A DNA stretch of 6,009 nucleotides from Solirubrobacterales bacterium 70-9 (GTDB lineage Bacteria; Actinomycetota; Thermoleophilia; Solirubrobacterales; 70-9). The notes beneath the pieces were generated by a model. The model was not told the origin of the DNA, did no database searches, and worked only from the letters and a program-made list of their open reading frames with translations. Location: NCBI GenBank assembly GCA_001898095.1, contig MKSH01000162.1, forward strand, positions 4,735 to 10,743, in the 5' to 3' direction. Below are positions 1-5,856 of the stretch, in pieces (within the stretch, counting starts at the first letter, position 1; every line of letters starts with the position of its first letter). The position numbers were made by a program, and so were the translations under genes.

Positions 1-327
1 CCCGTGTGAGGTCTGGATGTACGAGATATCCGGGATCGCCGCCTCGAGCTTGTCTCGCAACCGCAGTATCACGACATCGACCGAACGAGATGAAACAGCT
101 TCCGGGTGACCCCATACGGCCTCGACGAGCTCCTCACGGGTACGAGTTCGCCCTGGGTGCTTCCGGAGCTCCACGAGCAGGGCCAGTTCGCGCCTCGTGA
201 GCTCAAGCAGTCGCCCGTCCCCGAAGGCGAGGAATTTTTCCGGATAGATCTCGAGGCGACCGTCGTCGTAGCTCGGAACCTCCGCGATCTCGCGCAGACC
301 TCGGTGCCTTGGCGTCAGGGTGCTCAA
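1..327 (-). CDS. PhoB/OmpR-family winged-helix DNA-binding protein, no receiver domain (partial, runs off left edge)
   Basis: The minus strand encodes 109 residues without a stop, ending at the window edge, so the C-terminus is missing. Residues ~24-109 match the OmpR/PhoB C-terminal effector domain (Trans_reg_C). The pattern LTRRELALLVELRKHPGR (43-60) leads to REELVEAVWG (64-73), then the recognition-helix segment RSVDVVILRLRDKLE (81-95), then the wing strand YIQTSHG (103-109), which in the family continues into GYRF. The start chosen is TTG at 327-325, preceded by a strong Shine-Dalgarno sequence (AAAAGGAGGT on the minus strand, 340-331) about 4 bases away. No ATG or GTG gives a better start. 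A normal PhoB has ~120 receiver residues before this domain; here only ~23 precede it and no receiver trace is seen upstream. It is probably a transcription factor for the nearby phosphate genes; that role is inferred from family and position. The domain call is firm, the start moderately so. Confidence 0.85.
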   Translation of the reverse strand, partial: MSTLTPRHRGLREIAEVPSYDDGRLEIYPEKFLAFGDGRLLELTRRELALLVELRKHPGRTRTREELVEAVWGHPEAVSSRSVDVVILRLRDKLEAAIPDISYIQTSHG

Positions 328-365
328 GTGACCTCCTTTTCGCGGTTCGACGGGGGTGAGACCAT
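324..365 (-). CDS. Possible 13-residue leader peptide coupled to the winged-helix gene
   Basis: On the minus strand an ATG at 365-363 opens a short frame encoding MVSPPSNREKEVT. Its TGA (326-324) overlaps the TTG start of the winged-helix gene as TTGA. The winged-helix gene's ribosome-binding site lies inside this frame. An in-frame GTG two codons upstream is an alternative start. The geometry would allow translational coupling or a regulatory leader, but a frame this short can occur by chance, and its own ribosome-binding site is weak (GGTGA close upstream). Treat it as a candidate only. Confidence 0.25.
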   Translation of the reverse strand: MVSPPSNREKEVT

Positions 366-600
366 CTTCACCGGAAGGTTGACGTAGGGCCGTTCCGAAA
401 ATGTAAAAATTTGTGACCGAACCGGCGGACCAGAATCCGTCCGTCCGTCCCTATCTCAAGAGATTCGCGCAACTCCTGGCGAAATTCACAATCTTTAAAC
501 ACGGGCGGCAGGGCGCCATCTGATGATTGTCGCGTGAGTGCCGGTCCCGAGCGAACCGAGCCGGCGGCGCCGGCTCCCCCAACCCTTCTGAGGAGCAACA
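328..600. promoter_or_regulatory. Divergent intergenic region between the winged-helix gene and the zinc-ribbon operon
   Basis: This 273-base stretch separates two divergent genes and should hold both promoters. Two AT-rich patches stand out against the GC-rich background, at about 398-414 and 481-500. The first contains GTCACAAA on the minus strand (417-410), the same octamer as in the pstC-pstS intergenic repeat at 4694-4701. The second contains TTCACAA (485-491), shared with 4683-4689. These resemble Pho-box half sites, but neither has a clean 11-base partner here. A short CCGT tandem (437-450) and a GC-rich hairpin (558-576) lie toward the plus-strand gene. I could not assign -35/-10 boxes with confidence. 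Confidence 0.45.
558..576 (+). other. GC-rich hairpin in the leader of the first zinc-ribbon gene
   Basis: A perfect inverted repeat with 8-base arms GAGCCGGC (558-565) and GCCGGCTC (569-576) is separated by a 3-base loop. It ends 14 bases before the AGGAG ribosome-binding site at 591-595, so it would fold in the 5' untranslated region if the transcript begins upstream. No T-run follows, so it is not a typical intrinsic terminator. Its effect on translation or stability is unknown, and GC-rich DNA produces some such repeats by chance. Confidence 0.45.
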
Positions 601-1296
601 GTGCCCGATGAGCCCGTAGGGCCGTCGATGGCCGCCTTCGGCGGCAGCGACTCCTGTCCCAACTGCGGCGCCGGGCTGGCGGCCGACCAGCGCTACTGCC
701 TCGAATGCGGTCACCGCCGCGGCGAGCCGCGATTGCCGTTCATGGATGCCGTCGTCTTCATGGAGACGATGAACTCCCCCGGGGGCGCCGCCGGACCTCC
801 CCCGCCTCCGCCGACCGAGCCGAGGTCCTCCAACCGCATGAACGCCAACGCCGCCCTGATCGCGGGCGTCGCGACCCTGGTCCTGGCGATCGGGGTCGGC
901 TTCTTGATCGGCCGCTCCGGCCACGAAAACTCGAGCAACGCCGCCGCGCAGGCCCCGATCAAGGTGATCGAAGTCGGCGGAGGCGGAGGCGGTGGTGGTG
1001 AATCGACCGAAACGGCGTCGACCGAAACGGCGACCGGCGGCGCGAAGTCGAGCAAGGGCGGCAGCTCTGCGAAGAAGAAGAAGGCGAAGACGAATCAGGG
1101 GAAACCCAAGACTTCCGAAATCAAAGAAGGTTCGAAGCAAGAAGAAGAATTGGCCCAGGAAAAAACCGCAGAAGTTCTTCACACGAGCAACGGCGTGGAA
1201 ATCGAAACCGAAGCGGAAGTCGGAGGCAAGTGCAAAAAGGGCGCCGCGGGATGCAGCGAAGGCGGCGAATTCACCGGTAACTTCTTCGGCGAATAG
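601..1296 (+). CDS. Membrane-anchored zinc-ribbon protein of unknown function
   Basis: This encodes a 231-residue protein starting at GTG (601) with AGGAG at 591-595, five bases upstream. An N-terminal zinc ribbon is formed by CPNCG (19-23) and CLECG (33-37). A Pro-rich linker (66-71 all Pro) follows, then one hydrophobic membrane segment (~84-103, from AALIAGVATL to FLIG). The C-terminal ~125 residues contain an eight-Gly run, Ser/Thr-rich repeats (STETA twice), a Lys-rich stretch (KKKK), a charged Glu/Lys segment, and a conserved-looking end with two cysteines (C211, C218) and EFTGNFFGE. The ribbon is probably cytoplasmic and the tail outside. No catalytic residues are evident. It is probably co-transcribed with the next gene 12 bases downstream. 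Possible roles in envelope or signalling are guesses. The coding call is well supported; the function is unknown. Confidence 0.85.
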   Translation: MPDEPVGPSMAAFGGSDSCPNCGAGLAADQRYCLECGHRRGEPRLPFMDAVVFMETMNSPGGAAGPPPPPPTEPRSSNRMNANAALIAGVATLVLAIGVGFLIGRSGHENSSNAAAQAPIKVIEVGGGGGGGGESTETASTETATGGAKSSKGGSSAKKKKAKTNQGKPKTSEIKEGSKQEEELAQEKTAEVLHTSNGVEIETEAEVGGKCKKGAAGCSEGGEFTGNFFGE

Positions 1297-1308
1297 GACG
1301 CAGATCCG

Positions 1309-1806
1309 ATGAGACTCCCGGGATCCAAATCGAAGGCCTCCTCCTCGAACGGCGCGGGTAAATCGCCGCCGCCGCCCGGTGCGCCGCCGCCCGCCGGCCG
1401 CCCGGCAGCGCCCTCGGCCGCGGGCACAGTCCGCGCGGGCGGGCCGCCACCCGGCAAAACGCTCGGCTCGGCCCAGGGCGAGGAGTTCATCGTCGACCTC
1501 AGACGTCGCCGCGAACAGCTGGTCGCCCGGGTCGCCGAGCTGCAGTGGGACCTCGGCGGGCTGACCTACGAGATGGCGATCCGCGACAGCATCAAGGTCG
1601 AGGTGCTGGTCAAACGCTCCGCCGAGCTCCAGGACGCCGACGCCGAACTGAACGAGGTCGAACGGATCCTTCGCATGGAGGAGTCGGCGACCGCCGGCAG
1701 CTGCCCCTCCTGCAGCGCCCCCCACTCCAGCGGCGCCACCTTCTGCTGGCAGTGCGGCAAACCGTTGCTCGAGCAGGTCTCGGGCGACACCATCCTCCGC
1801 CGCTGA
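1309..1806 (+). CDS. Small protein with helical middle region and C-terminal zinc ribbon, unknown function
   Basis: This encodes a 165-residue soluble protein starting at ATG (1309), 12 bases after the upstream stop. A weak TAGGA at 1294-1298, overlapping that stop, could serve as its ribosome-binding site. Residues 1-57 are disordered, rich in Pro, Ala, Gly and Ser (PPPPGAPPPAGRP). Residues ~58-125 (EEFIVDLRRRREQLVARV ... AELNEVERILRMEES) are charged and heptad-like, suggesting a long helix or coiled coil. A zinc ribbon closes the protein: CPSC (132-135) and CWQCG (146-150). There is no signal peptide or membrane segment. The layout mirrors the upstream protein, whose ribbon is N-terminal, so the two may act together, perhaps by binding each other. 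That is inference. The gene converges on pstB, with only 12 bases between the two stop codons. Confidence 0.85.
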   Translation: MRLPGSKSKASSSNGAGKSPPPPGAPPPAGRPAAPSAAGTVRAGGPPPGKTLGSAQGEEFIVDLRRRREQLVARVAELQWDLGGLTYEMAIRDSIKVEVLVKRSAELQDADAELNEVERILRMEESATAGSCPSCSAPHSSGATFCWQCGKPLLEQVSGDTILRR

Positions 1807-1814
1807 CGCGGCGG
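1797..1814. terminator. Hairpin between convergent zinc-ribbon gene and pstB (possible bidirectional terminator)
   Basis: Perfect 7-base arms CCGCCGC (1797-1803) and GCGGCGG (1808-1814) flank the loop TGAC, which includes the stop codon TGA (1804-1806). It sits in the tight gap between two convergent genes, where a shared terminator is expected. There is no T-tract on either side, so termination activity is uncertain, and the left arm is coding. Confidence 0.4.
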
Positions 1815-1818
1815 GGCG

Positions 1819-2754
1819 CTACCCGAAGCGACCGGTGACGTAATCCCGCGTCCGCGGGTCGCGCGGGGAGCCGAAGATCTTCTCGGTGTCGTCGAACTCG
1901 ATCAGGGTGCCGGTCGGTTTCTCACCGCGCGTCTCCAGGCTGAAGAACGCCGTGCGGTCGGCGACGCGGGCCGCCTGCTGCATGTTGTGGGTGACGATGC
2001 AGATCGTGAAGCGGCCTTTGAGGCTGTGGATCAGATCCTCGATCGCGCCGGTGGCGATCGGGTCGAGGGCCGAGGCGGGCTCGTCGAGCAGCAGCACGTC
2101 GGGTTCGATCGCGATCGCGCGAGCGATGCAGAGACGCTGCTGCTGGCCGCCGGAGAGGCCGAGGGCGGAGTCCTTCAGCCGATCTTTGACCTCGTCCCAG
2201 AGGGCCGCGCCGCGGAGCGCTTTCTCGACCCGCTCGTGCATGGCTTGGCGCATGCCGAGGTTCTTCGGCGCCCAGGCGACGTTGTCGTAGATCGACTTCG
2301 GGAAGGGGTTCGGTTTCTGGAAGACCATGCCGATCCGCCGGCGCACCTCGACCGTGTCGACGTTGGAGCCGTAGATGTCGTGGCCGTGGTAATCGATCCG
2401 GCCCTCGATCCGGAACGCCGGGATCGAGTCGTTCATCCTGTTGAGGCTGCGCAGGAAGGTCGTCTTGCCGCAGCCGGAAGGACCGATCAGGGCCGTCACC
2501 TGGCCACGGCGGATCCGCATCGAGACGTCGGTCAAGGCCTGTTTGGAGCCGTAGAAGATGTTCACGGCGTCGGCCTCGAAGACGGCCTCGGGGGCGACGT
2601 GGAAGTGGGCCTCGGCTGCGCTCTCGGTGGCCGCCGGGGACCCGATCACGCCGGGCAGCGGCTCGGTGCGGATCCGCACGCGGCCAGGCGCAAGTCGCTT
2701 CCCGTTGCCGTTCGTCTCCGGGGGGACGCCGAAGGTCTGGTCGTCGATGCTCAT
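1819..2754 (-). CDS. pstB: Phosphate ABC transporter ATP-binding protein PstB
   Basis: This is the ATPase that powers phosphate import through PstC/PstA at the cytoplasmic face. The 311-residue protein shows all ABC landmarks: Walker A GPSGCGKT (91-98), Q-loop at Q146 within VFQKPNPFP, signature LSGGQQ (200-205), Walker B VLLLDEP (220-226), D-loop SALD (228-231) and H-loop H256. The [11 protein letters not shown] stretch and the C-terminal ending with F(G/x)[12 protein letters not shown] are typical of PstB. Known PstB proteins are about 250-260 residues; here the ABC domain begins near residue 56, after an extension rich in Pro, Gly and Ala. The start is supported by an ATGA overlap with the pstA stop (2754-2751), which implies translational coupling. 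It is the last gene of pstCAB; no phoU follows. Confidence 0.97.
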   Translation of the reverse strand: MSIDDQTFGVPPETNGNGKRLAPGRVRIRTEPLPGVIGSPAATESAAEAHFHVAPEAVFEADAVNIFYGSKQALTDVSMRIRRGQVTALIGPSGCGKTTFLRSLNRMNDSIPAFRIEGRIDYHGHDIYGSNVDTVEVRRRIGMVFQKPNPFPKSIYDNVAWAPKNLGMRQAMHERVEKALRGAALWDEVKDRLKDSALGLSGGQQQRLCIARAIAIEPDVLLLDEPASALDPIATGAIEDLIHSLKGRFTICIVTHNMQQAARVADRTAFFSLETRGEKPTGTLIEFDDTEKIFGSPRDPRTRDYVTGRFG

Positions 2755-3635
2755 CGGGTCAACTTTCTCTTGCTGCGGTTGAGGAGGGCGCGGGAGCCGA
2801 GGCCGAGGACGAGGATGATCACGATCAGGACGAGCGACAGCCCCCAGGCTTCGGTGAAGCCTTCGGGGTTCGCTTCTTCCGACAGCTGGAAGATACGCAC
2901 CGGCACGTTCGGCAGCGGCTGCAACGGGTTGAACTGGAGGGTGTCGCCGCTGAAGATCGAGCTGATCAGCAGCACCGGCGCCGTCTCACCGGCGGCGCGC
3001 GCCACCGACAGCAGGGTCGCGGTGACGATCCCGCCGAGCGCGGACGGGAGGATGATCGTCAGGATGCTGCGCCAGCGGGCGACGCCGAGCGCATCGGCCG
3101 CTTCGCGCTGGGCGGCGGGAACGAGGTTCAGGACCTCCTGGGTGCCGCGGGCGATCAGCGGCACCTCGATGATCGACAGAGCGATCGCGGCCGCAAGCCC
3201 CGATTGCTTATGGGTCGGTGCGACGATCAAGATGTAGATGAAGACGGCGATGATGATCGACGGCAGGCCGTTCATCACGTCCATCAGGAGCTGGACGGCG
3301 CGCGAGCCGCGGCGGCCGGCGTACTCGCTGAGGAAGAGGGCGATCAACACGCCGATCGGCGCCGCGATCAGGGTGCCGATGCCGACGATTATCCCGGTCC
3401 CGACCAGGTCCGGGGCGATCCCGTCCGGTTCCCCCTTGGTGATGAAGTCCCAGCTGATCGCCTTGATGCCGTGGCTGACGACCGCCCAGATGACGATGAC
3501 CAGCACCGCCACCGCGGCCGCCGCGGCGGCGATCGCGAGGCCTTGGGCGACCCGACTGACCAGGTGGCGGCGGCGCAGGTTGCCGGTCGCCACCAGCGGC
3601 TGGGTCGGATCGAACGGCTGCTGCTCGCGGCTCAC
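2751..3635 (-). CDS. pstA: Phosphate ABC transporter permease PstA
   Basis: This is the inner-membrane permease subunit that pairs with PstC to form the phosphate channel. The 294-residue protein starts at GTG (3635-3633), overlapping the pstC stop as GTGA. A G-rich stretch (GGGGGGGCG on the minus strand) just upstream may act as a ribosome-binding site. Hydrophobic segments are visible at about 33-53, 77-102, 116-139, 145-162, 199-228 and 264-283, giving the usual six-span layout. The cytoplasmic loop that contacts the ATPase is [20 protein letters not shown] (178-197), a clear EAA motif. [11 protein letters not shown] (213-223) is characteristic of PstA. The frame stays open upstream through pstC to 4400, but that part is antisense-like noise in the wrong frame of pstC. 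Length and motifs are normal for the family. Confidence 0.96.
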   Translation of the reverse strand: MSREQQPFDPTQPLVATGNLRRRHLVSRVAQGLAIAAAAAAVAVLVIVIWAVVSHGIKAISWDFITKGEPDGIAPDLVGTGIIVGIGTLIAAPIGVLIALFLSEYAGRRGSRAVQLLMDVMNGLPSIIIAVFIYILIVAPTHKQSGLAAAIALSIIEVPLIARGTQEVLNLVPAAQREAADALGVARWRSILTIILPSALGGIVTATLLSVARAAGETAPVLLISSIFSGDTLQFNPLQPLPNVPVRIFQLSEEANPEGFTEAWGLSLVLIVIILVLGLGSRALLNRSKRKLTR

Positions 3636-4630
3636 CGCATCGCCCCCCCGGCGCTTCCGAATCGCATCCCGACCCAGCTGGCGAGCAGGTTGGAAGCCAC
3701 CCCGATGACCAGCAACAGCGCGGCGAGGTAATAGAGGGAGGCCGTGTGGATCGCCGAGACGGCACTCGAGAACTGGAGGGCGGTGATCGACGCCATCGTG
3801 CCGCCCGTCTTGAACAGCGAGAGATGGGAATCCGTGCCGCCGCCGATCACCTGCGAGACGGCGATAGCCTCGCCGAGGGCGCGACCGAGACCGAGCAGCG
3901 AGGCGGCGATCATCCCCGAGAGGGTGCTCGGCAGGACGACGCCGCGGATCACCTCCCAGCGGGTCGAGCCGAGCGCCGCGGCGCCGTCCTGGAGGTCCTG
4001 CGGGACCGCCATGAAGAGGTCGCGGGAGACCGAGGCGATGATCGGGATCACCATGATCGTGAGGATCAGGCTCGCGGTGAAGACACTGGCCCCGGTCGTT
4101 TCGGGCTTTCCGAAGAGCGGGATGAATCCAAAGGTGTCGTGCAGGAAGGGCTCGACGCTCCTCTGCAAGAAGGGGCCGAAGATCAGGAGGCCCCAGAAGC
4201 CGAGGATCACGCTGGGGATCGCGGCCAGCATTTCGACCAGGGGCGAGATCACGTTGCGGATGCCGGTCGGCGCCAGCAACGCCAGGAATATCCCGATCGA
4301 GATCGCCACCGGGGCACCGACCACCAGAGCGATCGTCGAGGTGATCAAGGTGCCGAGGATCAGTCCCTCGCCGCCGAACTTTTCGAGCGGTGGCGCCCAT
4401 TCGTGATGGGTGATGAAGCTGAAGCCGAATTTTGAGATCGCCGGCTGCGCGCCTTCGATCACTTCCTTCGCGATCAGTACGAGGACGATCGCCGCGAGCA
4501 CCGCGGCGCCGAGACAGATCAGGCGCAGCGCGACATCGCCGAAGCGGTCGGCGCGTTTGCGGGCGGAGCTCTGGCGATTGGATCGTGCAAGCTTCAGCGA
4601 CGTGGAGCCGGCGGGCGGGGTGGCGCTCAT
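3632..4630 (-). CDS. pstC: Phosphate ABC transporter permease PstC
   Basis: This is the second permease subunit of the Pst channel and the first gene of pstCAB. From ATG (4630-4628) it encodes 332 residues. A basic N-terminal tail (~1-35) precedes hydrophobic spans beginning near 37-54, 90-120 and 128-155, with further spans to the C-terminus. EMLAAIPSVILGFWGL (133-148) and RALGEAIAV (250-258) are hallmark PstC segments. The EAA-type loop DGAAALGSTRWEVIRGVVLP (215-234) contacts PstB. An in-frame TTG three codons upstream (4639-4637) is an alternative start; neither has a strong Shine-Dalgarno sequence, so ATG was preferred. The stop overlaps the pstA start by four bases. The promoter is expected in the region shared with divergent pstS. 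Confidence 0.96.
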   Translation of the reverse strand: MSATPPAGSTSLKLARSNRQSSARKRADRFGDVALRLICLGAAVLAAIVLVLIAKEVIEGAQPAISKFGFSFITHHEWAPPLEKFGGEGLILGTLITSTIALVVGAPVAISIGIFLALLAPTGIRNVISPLVEMLAAIPSVILGFWGLLIFGPFLQRSVEPFLHDTFGFIPLFGKPETTGASVFTASLILTIMVIPIIASVSRDLFMAVPQDLQDGAAALGSTRWEVIRGVVLPSTLSGMIAASLLGLGRALGEAIAVSQVIGGGTDSHLSLFKTGGTMASITALQFSSAVSAIHTASLYYLAALLLVIGVASNLLASWVGMRFGSAGGAMR

Positions 4631-4660
4631 CGCCGCCAATGTAGAACGCTTCGTCGCTCA

Positions 4661-4704
4661 GTTCACCCGTCGATAAGGATTTTTCACAACAAAGTCACAA
4701 ACCC
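4661..4704 (+). promoter_or_regulatory. Pho-box-like direct repeats (candidate PhoB/PhoP-type operator)
   Basis: Two adjacent 11-base units, TTCACAACAAA (4683-4693) and GTCACAAACCC (4694-4704), share TCACAA at exact 11-base spacing. A third related element, GTTCACCC (4661-4668), lies 21 bases upstream, near two repeat periods. The TTCAC core at 11-base spacing matches the known Pho-box design bound by PhoB- and PhoP-family winged-helix proteins. The position between pstC and pstS fits control of both directions. The binding protein could be the winged-helix protein at 1-327; that is inference. Confidence 0.6.
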
Positions 4705-4735
4705 GGGGAGGCGCCGAGCGATCCTGCTGCCGAGA

Positions 4736-4754
4736 CCGGTGCGTCCTGCACCGG
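4736..4754 (+). other. Hairpin in the pstS leader
   Basis: Perfect 7-base arms CCGGTGC (4736-4742) and GCACCGG (4748-4754) enclose the loop GTCCT. It sits between the Pho-box-like repeats and the pstS ribosome-binding site, so it would be in the 5' untranslated region if transcription starts just after the repeats. It could affect stability or translation of the pstS mRNA. No T-run follows, so termination is unlikely. Confidence 0.45.
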
Positions 4755-4796
4755 GCTGGAAGTGCAACTACTCCACTTAGTCGAAAGGATCGCCCC

Positions 4797-5819
4797 TTGA
4801 TTCGCAATAGGTTCGTGGGTGTCTTCATCGCGATAGCCGCCACGCTCGGAGGCTTCGCAACCGTAGGGACTGCGGCCGCCTCCGCGGGCCTCACCGGTGC
4901 AGGGTCCACGCTCGTCGCACCACTGATGGCGAACTGGATCAATGGCTTCGAAATCAAAGAAGGCATTCCGGTGAAATACGCCTCCGTCGGATCTGGCGAA
5001 GGCATCAAACAGATCACGAATCGGACCGTCGACTTCGGCGCCTCCGACGCTCCGCTGACTCCCGAACAGGCCGCCGCCTGCAACGGCTGCGTCCAGATCC
5101 CGTGGGGTCTCTCGGCGGTCGGCATCGGTTACAACCTGCCGGGTGTGCCGAAGGGTAAATTGAAAGTGAGCGGCAAGGTCCTTGCGGGCATCTACTTCGG
5201 CAAGATCACCAACTGGAACGACCCGAAGATCGCGAAGCTGAACCCGACCCTGAAGCTGCCGAACCTGGCGATTACGCCGGTCTTCCGCAGCGATGGCTCC
5301 GGTACCACCTACGCCTTCGTCCGATACCTCTCGAAGATCAGTCCTGCTTGGAAGAACGAAGTCGGCTACGCGACCTCGGTCGGCTTCCCGGCCGGCGTCG
5401 GAGGTAAAGGCAACGCCGGTGTCACCTCGGTCGTCACCAAAACCCCCGGTGCGATCGGCTACATCGAGGCCTCCTACATCATCGCGGCGGGGATCGGCGC
5501 GGCCGCGGTTGAAAACAACGCCCACAAATTCGTCTATCCCAATATCGAAAACATCGAAGAAGCCGCTGCGGTCGTCAAGAAGATACCGGCGAACAACGAA
5601 ATCACGATTTCGGATCCGCCCAAGAAGGCCACCAACGCCTACCCGATCTCGACGTTCACCTACGGGATCATCCCGCAGAACGCCACGCAGCTCCAGTTCG
5701 ACAAACAGTTCGCGAAGTACTGCGTCACGATCGGCCAGAAATACGGTGCCGCGCTCGACTTCGCGCCGCTGCCGAAGATCGTGAAGCAAGCAGCATTGAA
5801 GTCGATCGAAGCCCTGTAA
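4797..5819 (+). CDS. pstS: Phosphate-binding protein PstS (secreted, no lipobox)
   Basis: This is the extracytoplasmic phosphate receptor of the Pst transporter. The 340-residue protein starts at TTG (4797) with AAAGGA at 4784-4789. Residues 1-30 form a Sec signal peptide: a basic start (MIRNR), a hydrophobic core, and a likely cut after ASA at 28-30. Ligand segments follow: GAGSTL (34-39), VGSGEGI (64-70), DFGASDAPL (79-87) and RSDGSGTT (164-171). Candidate phosphate contacts T38, S66, D84, R164, D166 and S168 have nearly the same spacing as the known E. coli set (T10, S38, D56, R135, D137, S139). No cysteine is at the cleavage site, although many Gram-positive PstS proteins are lipoproteins. 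A CNGC pair (95-98) could form a disulfide or bind a metal. It is transcribed away from pstCAB and probably controlled by the shared operator-like repeats. Confidence 0.96.
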   Translation: MIRNRFVGVFIAIAATLGGFATVGTAAASAGLTGAGSTLVAPLMANWINGFEIKEGIPVKYASVGSGEGIKQITNRTVDFGASDAPLTPEQAAACNGCVQIPWGLSAVGIGYNLPGVPKGKLKVSGKVLAGIYFGKITNWNDPKIAKLNPTLKLPNLAITPVFRSDGSGTTYAFVRYLSKISPAWKNEVGYATSVGFPAGVGGKGNAGVTSVVTKTPGAIGYIEASYIIAAGIGAAAVENNAHKFVYPNIENIEEAAAVVKKIPANNEITISDPPKKATNAYPISTFTYGIIPQNATQLQFDKQFAKYCVTIGQKYGAALDFAPLPKIVKQAALKSIEAL

Positions 5820-5830
5820 AGGGGAAATCA

Positions 5831-5850
5831 GCCGTCGCCCAGATGGCGGC
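5831..5850 (+). other. Small hairpin just after pstS
   Basis: GCCGTC (5831-5836) can pair with GGCGGC (5845-5850), with one G-T pair, around an 8-base loop. It lies between the pstS stop and the larger palindrome and may simply be part of a compound 3' end. Confidence 0.3.
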
Positions 5851-5856
5851 TACTTG

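Larger units (their letters stand above)
4631..4796. promoter_or_regulatory. Divergent pstC-pstS regulatory region
   Basis: These 166 bases separate the divergent pstC and pstS and must hold both promoters. The stretch 4661-4702 is distinctly richer in A/T than its flanks and carries the operator-like repeats listed separately. A perfect hairpin lies further toward pstS. The pstS ribosome-binding site is AAAGGA at 4784-4789, seven bases before its TTG start. I could not fix -35/-10 hexamers for either direction. Confidence 0.7.

Noticed and set aside
437..450. CCGT tandem repeat in the intergenic region
   Set aside because: Only three and a half units; too short to call a meaningful repeat.
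451..1725. A 424-codon minus-strand open frame across the zinc-ribbon genes
   Set aside because: It is antisense to two well-supported genes, rich in Arg/Gly/Ala without any domain, and reflects GC-rich third positions on the other strand.
1987..3237. A 416-codon plus-strand open frame opposite pstB and pstA
   Set aside because: It is the antisense shadow of two genes with complete family motifs and shows no domain of its own.
3636..4400. Upstream continuation of the pstA frame, as if PstA had 549 residues
   Set aside because: This part overlaps pstC in another frame and reads as Arg/Pro/Asp-rich noise. PstA motifs begin only after the GTG at 3635, which overlaps the pstC stop.
4637..4639. 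TTG as the pstC start
   Set aside because: It adds only three residues and has no better ribosome-binding site than the ATG at 4630, so ATG was preferred; not excluded.
4695..5789. A 364-codon minus-strand open frame opposite pstS
   Set aside because: Asp/Arg/Gly-rich composition, no motif, and it would cover the pstS promoter and coding region.
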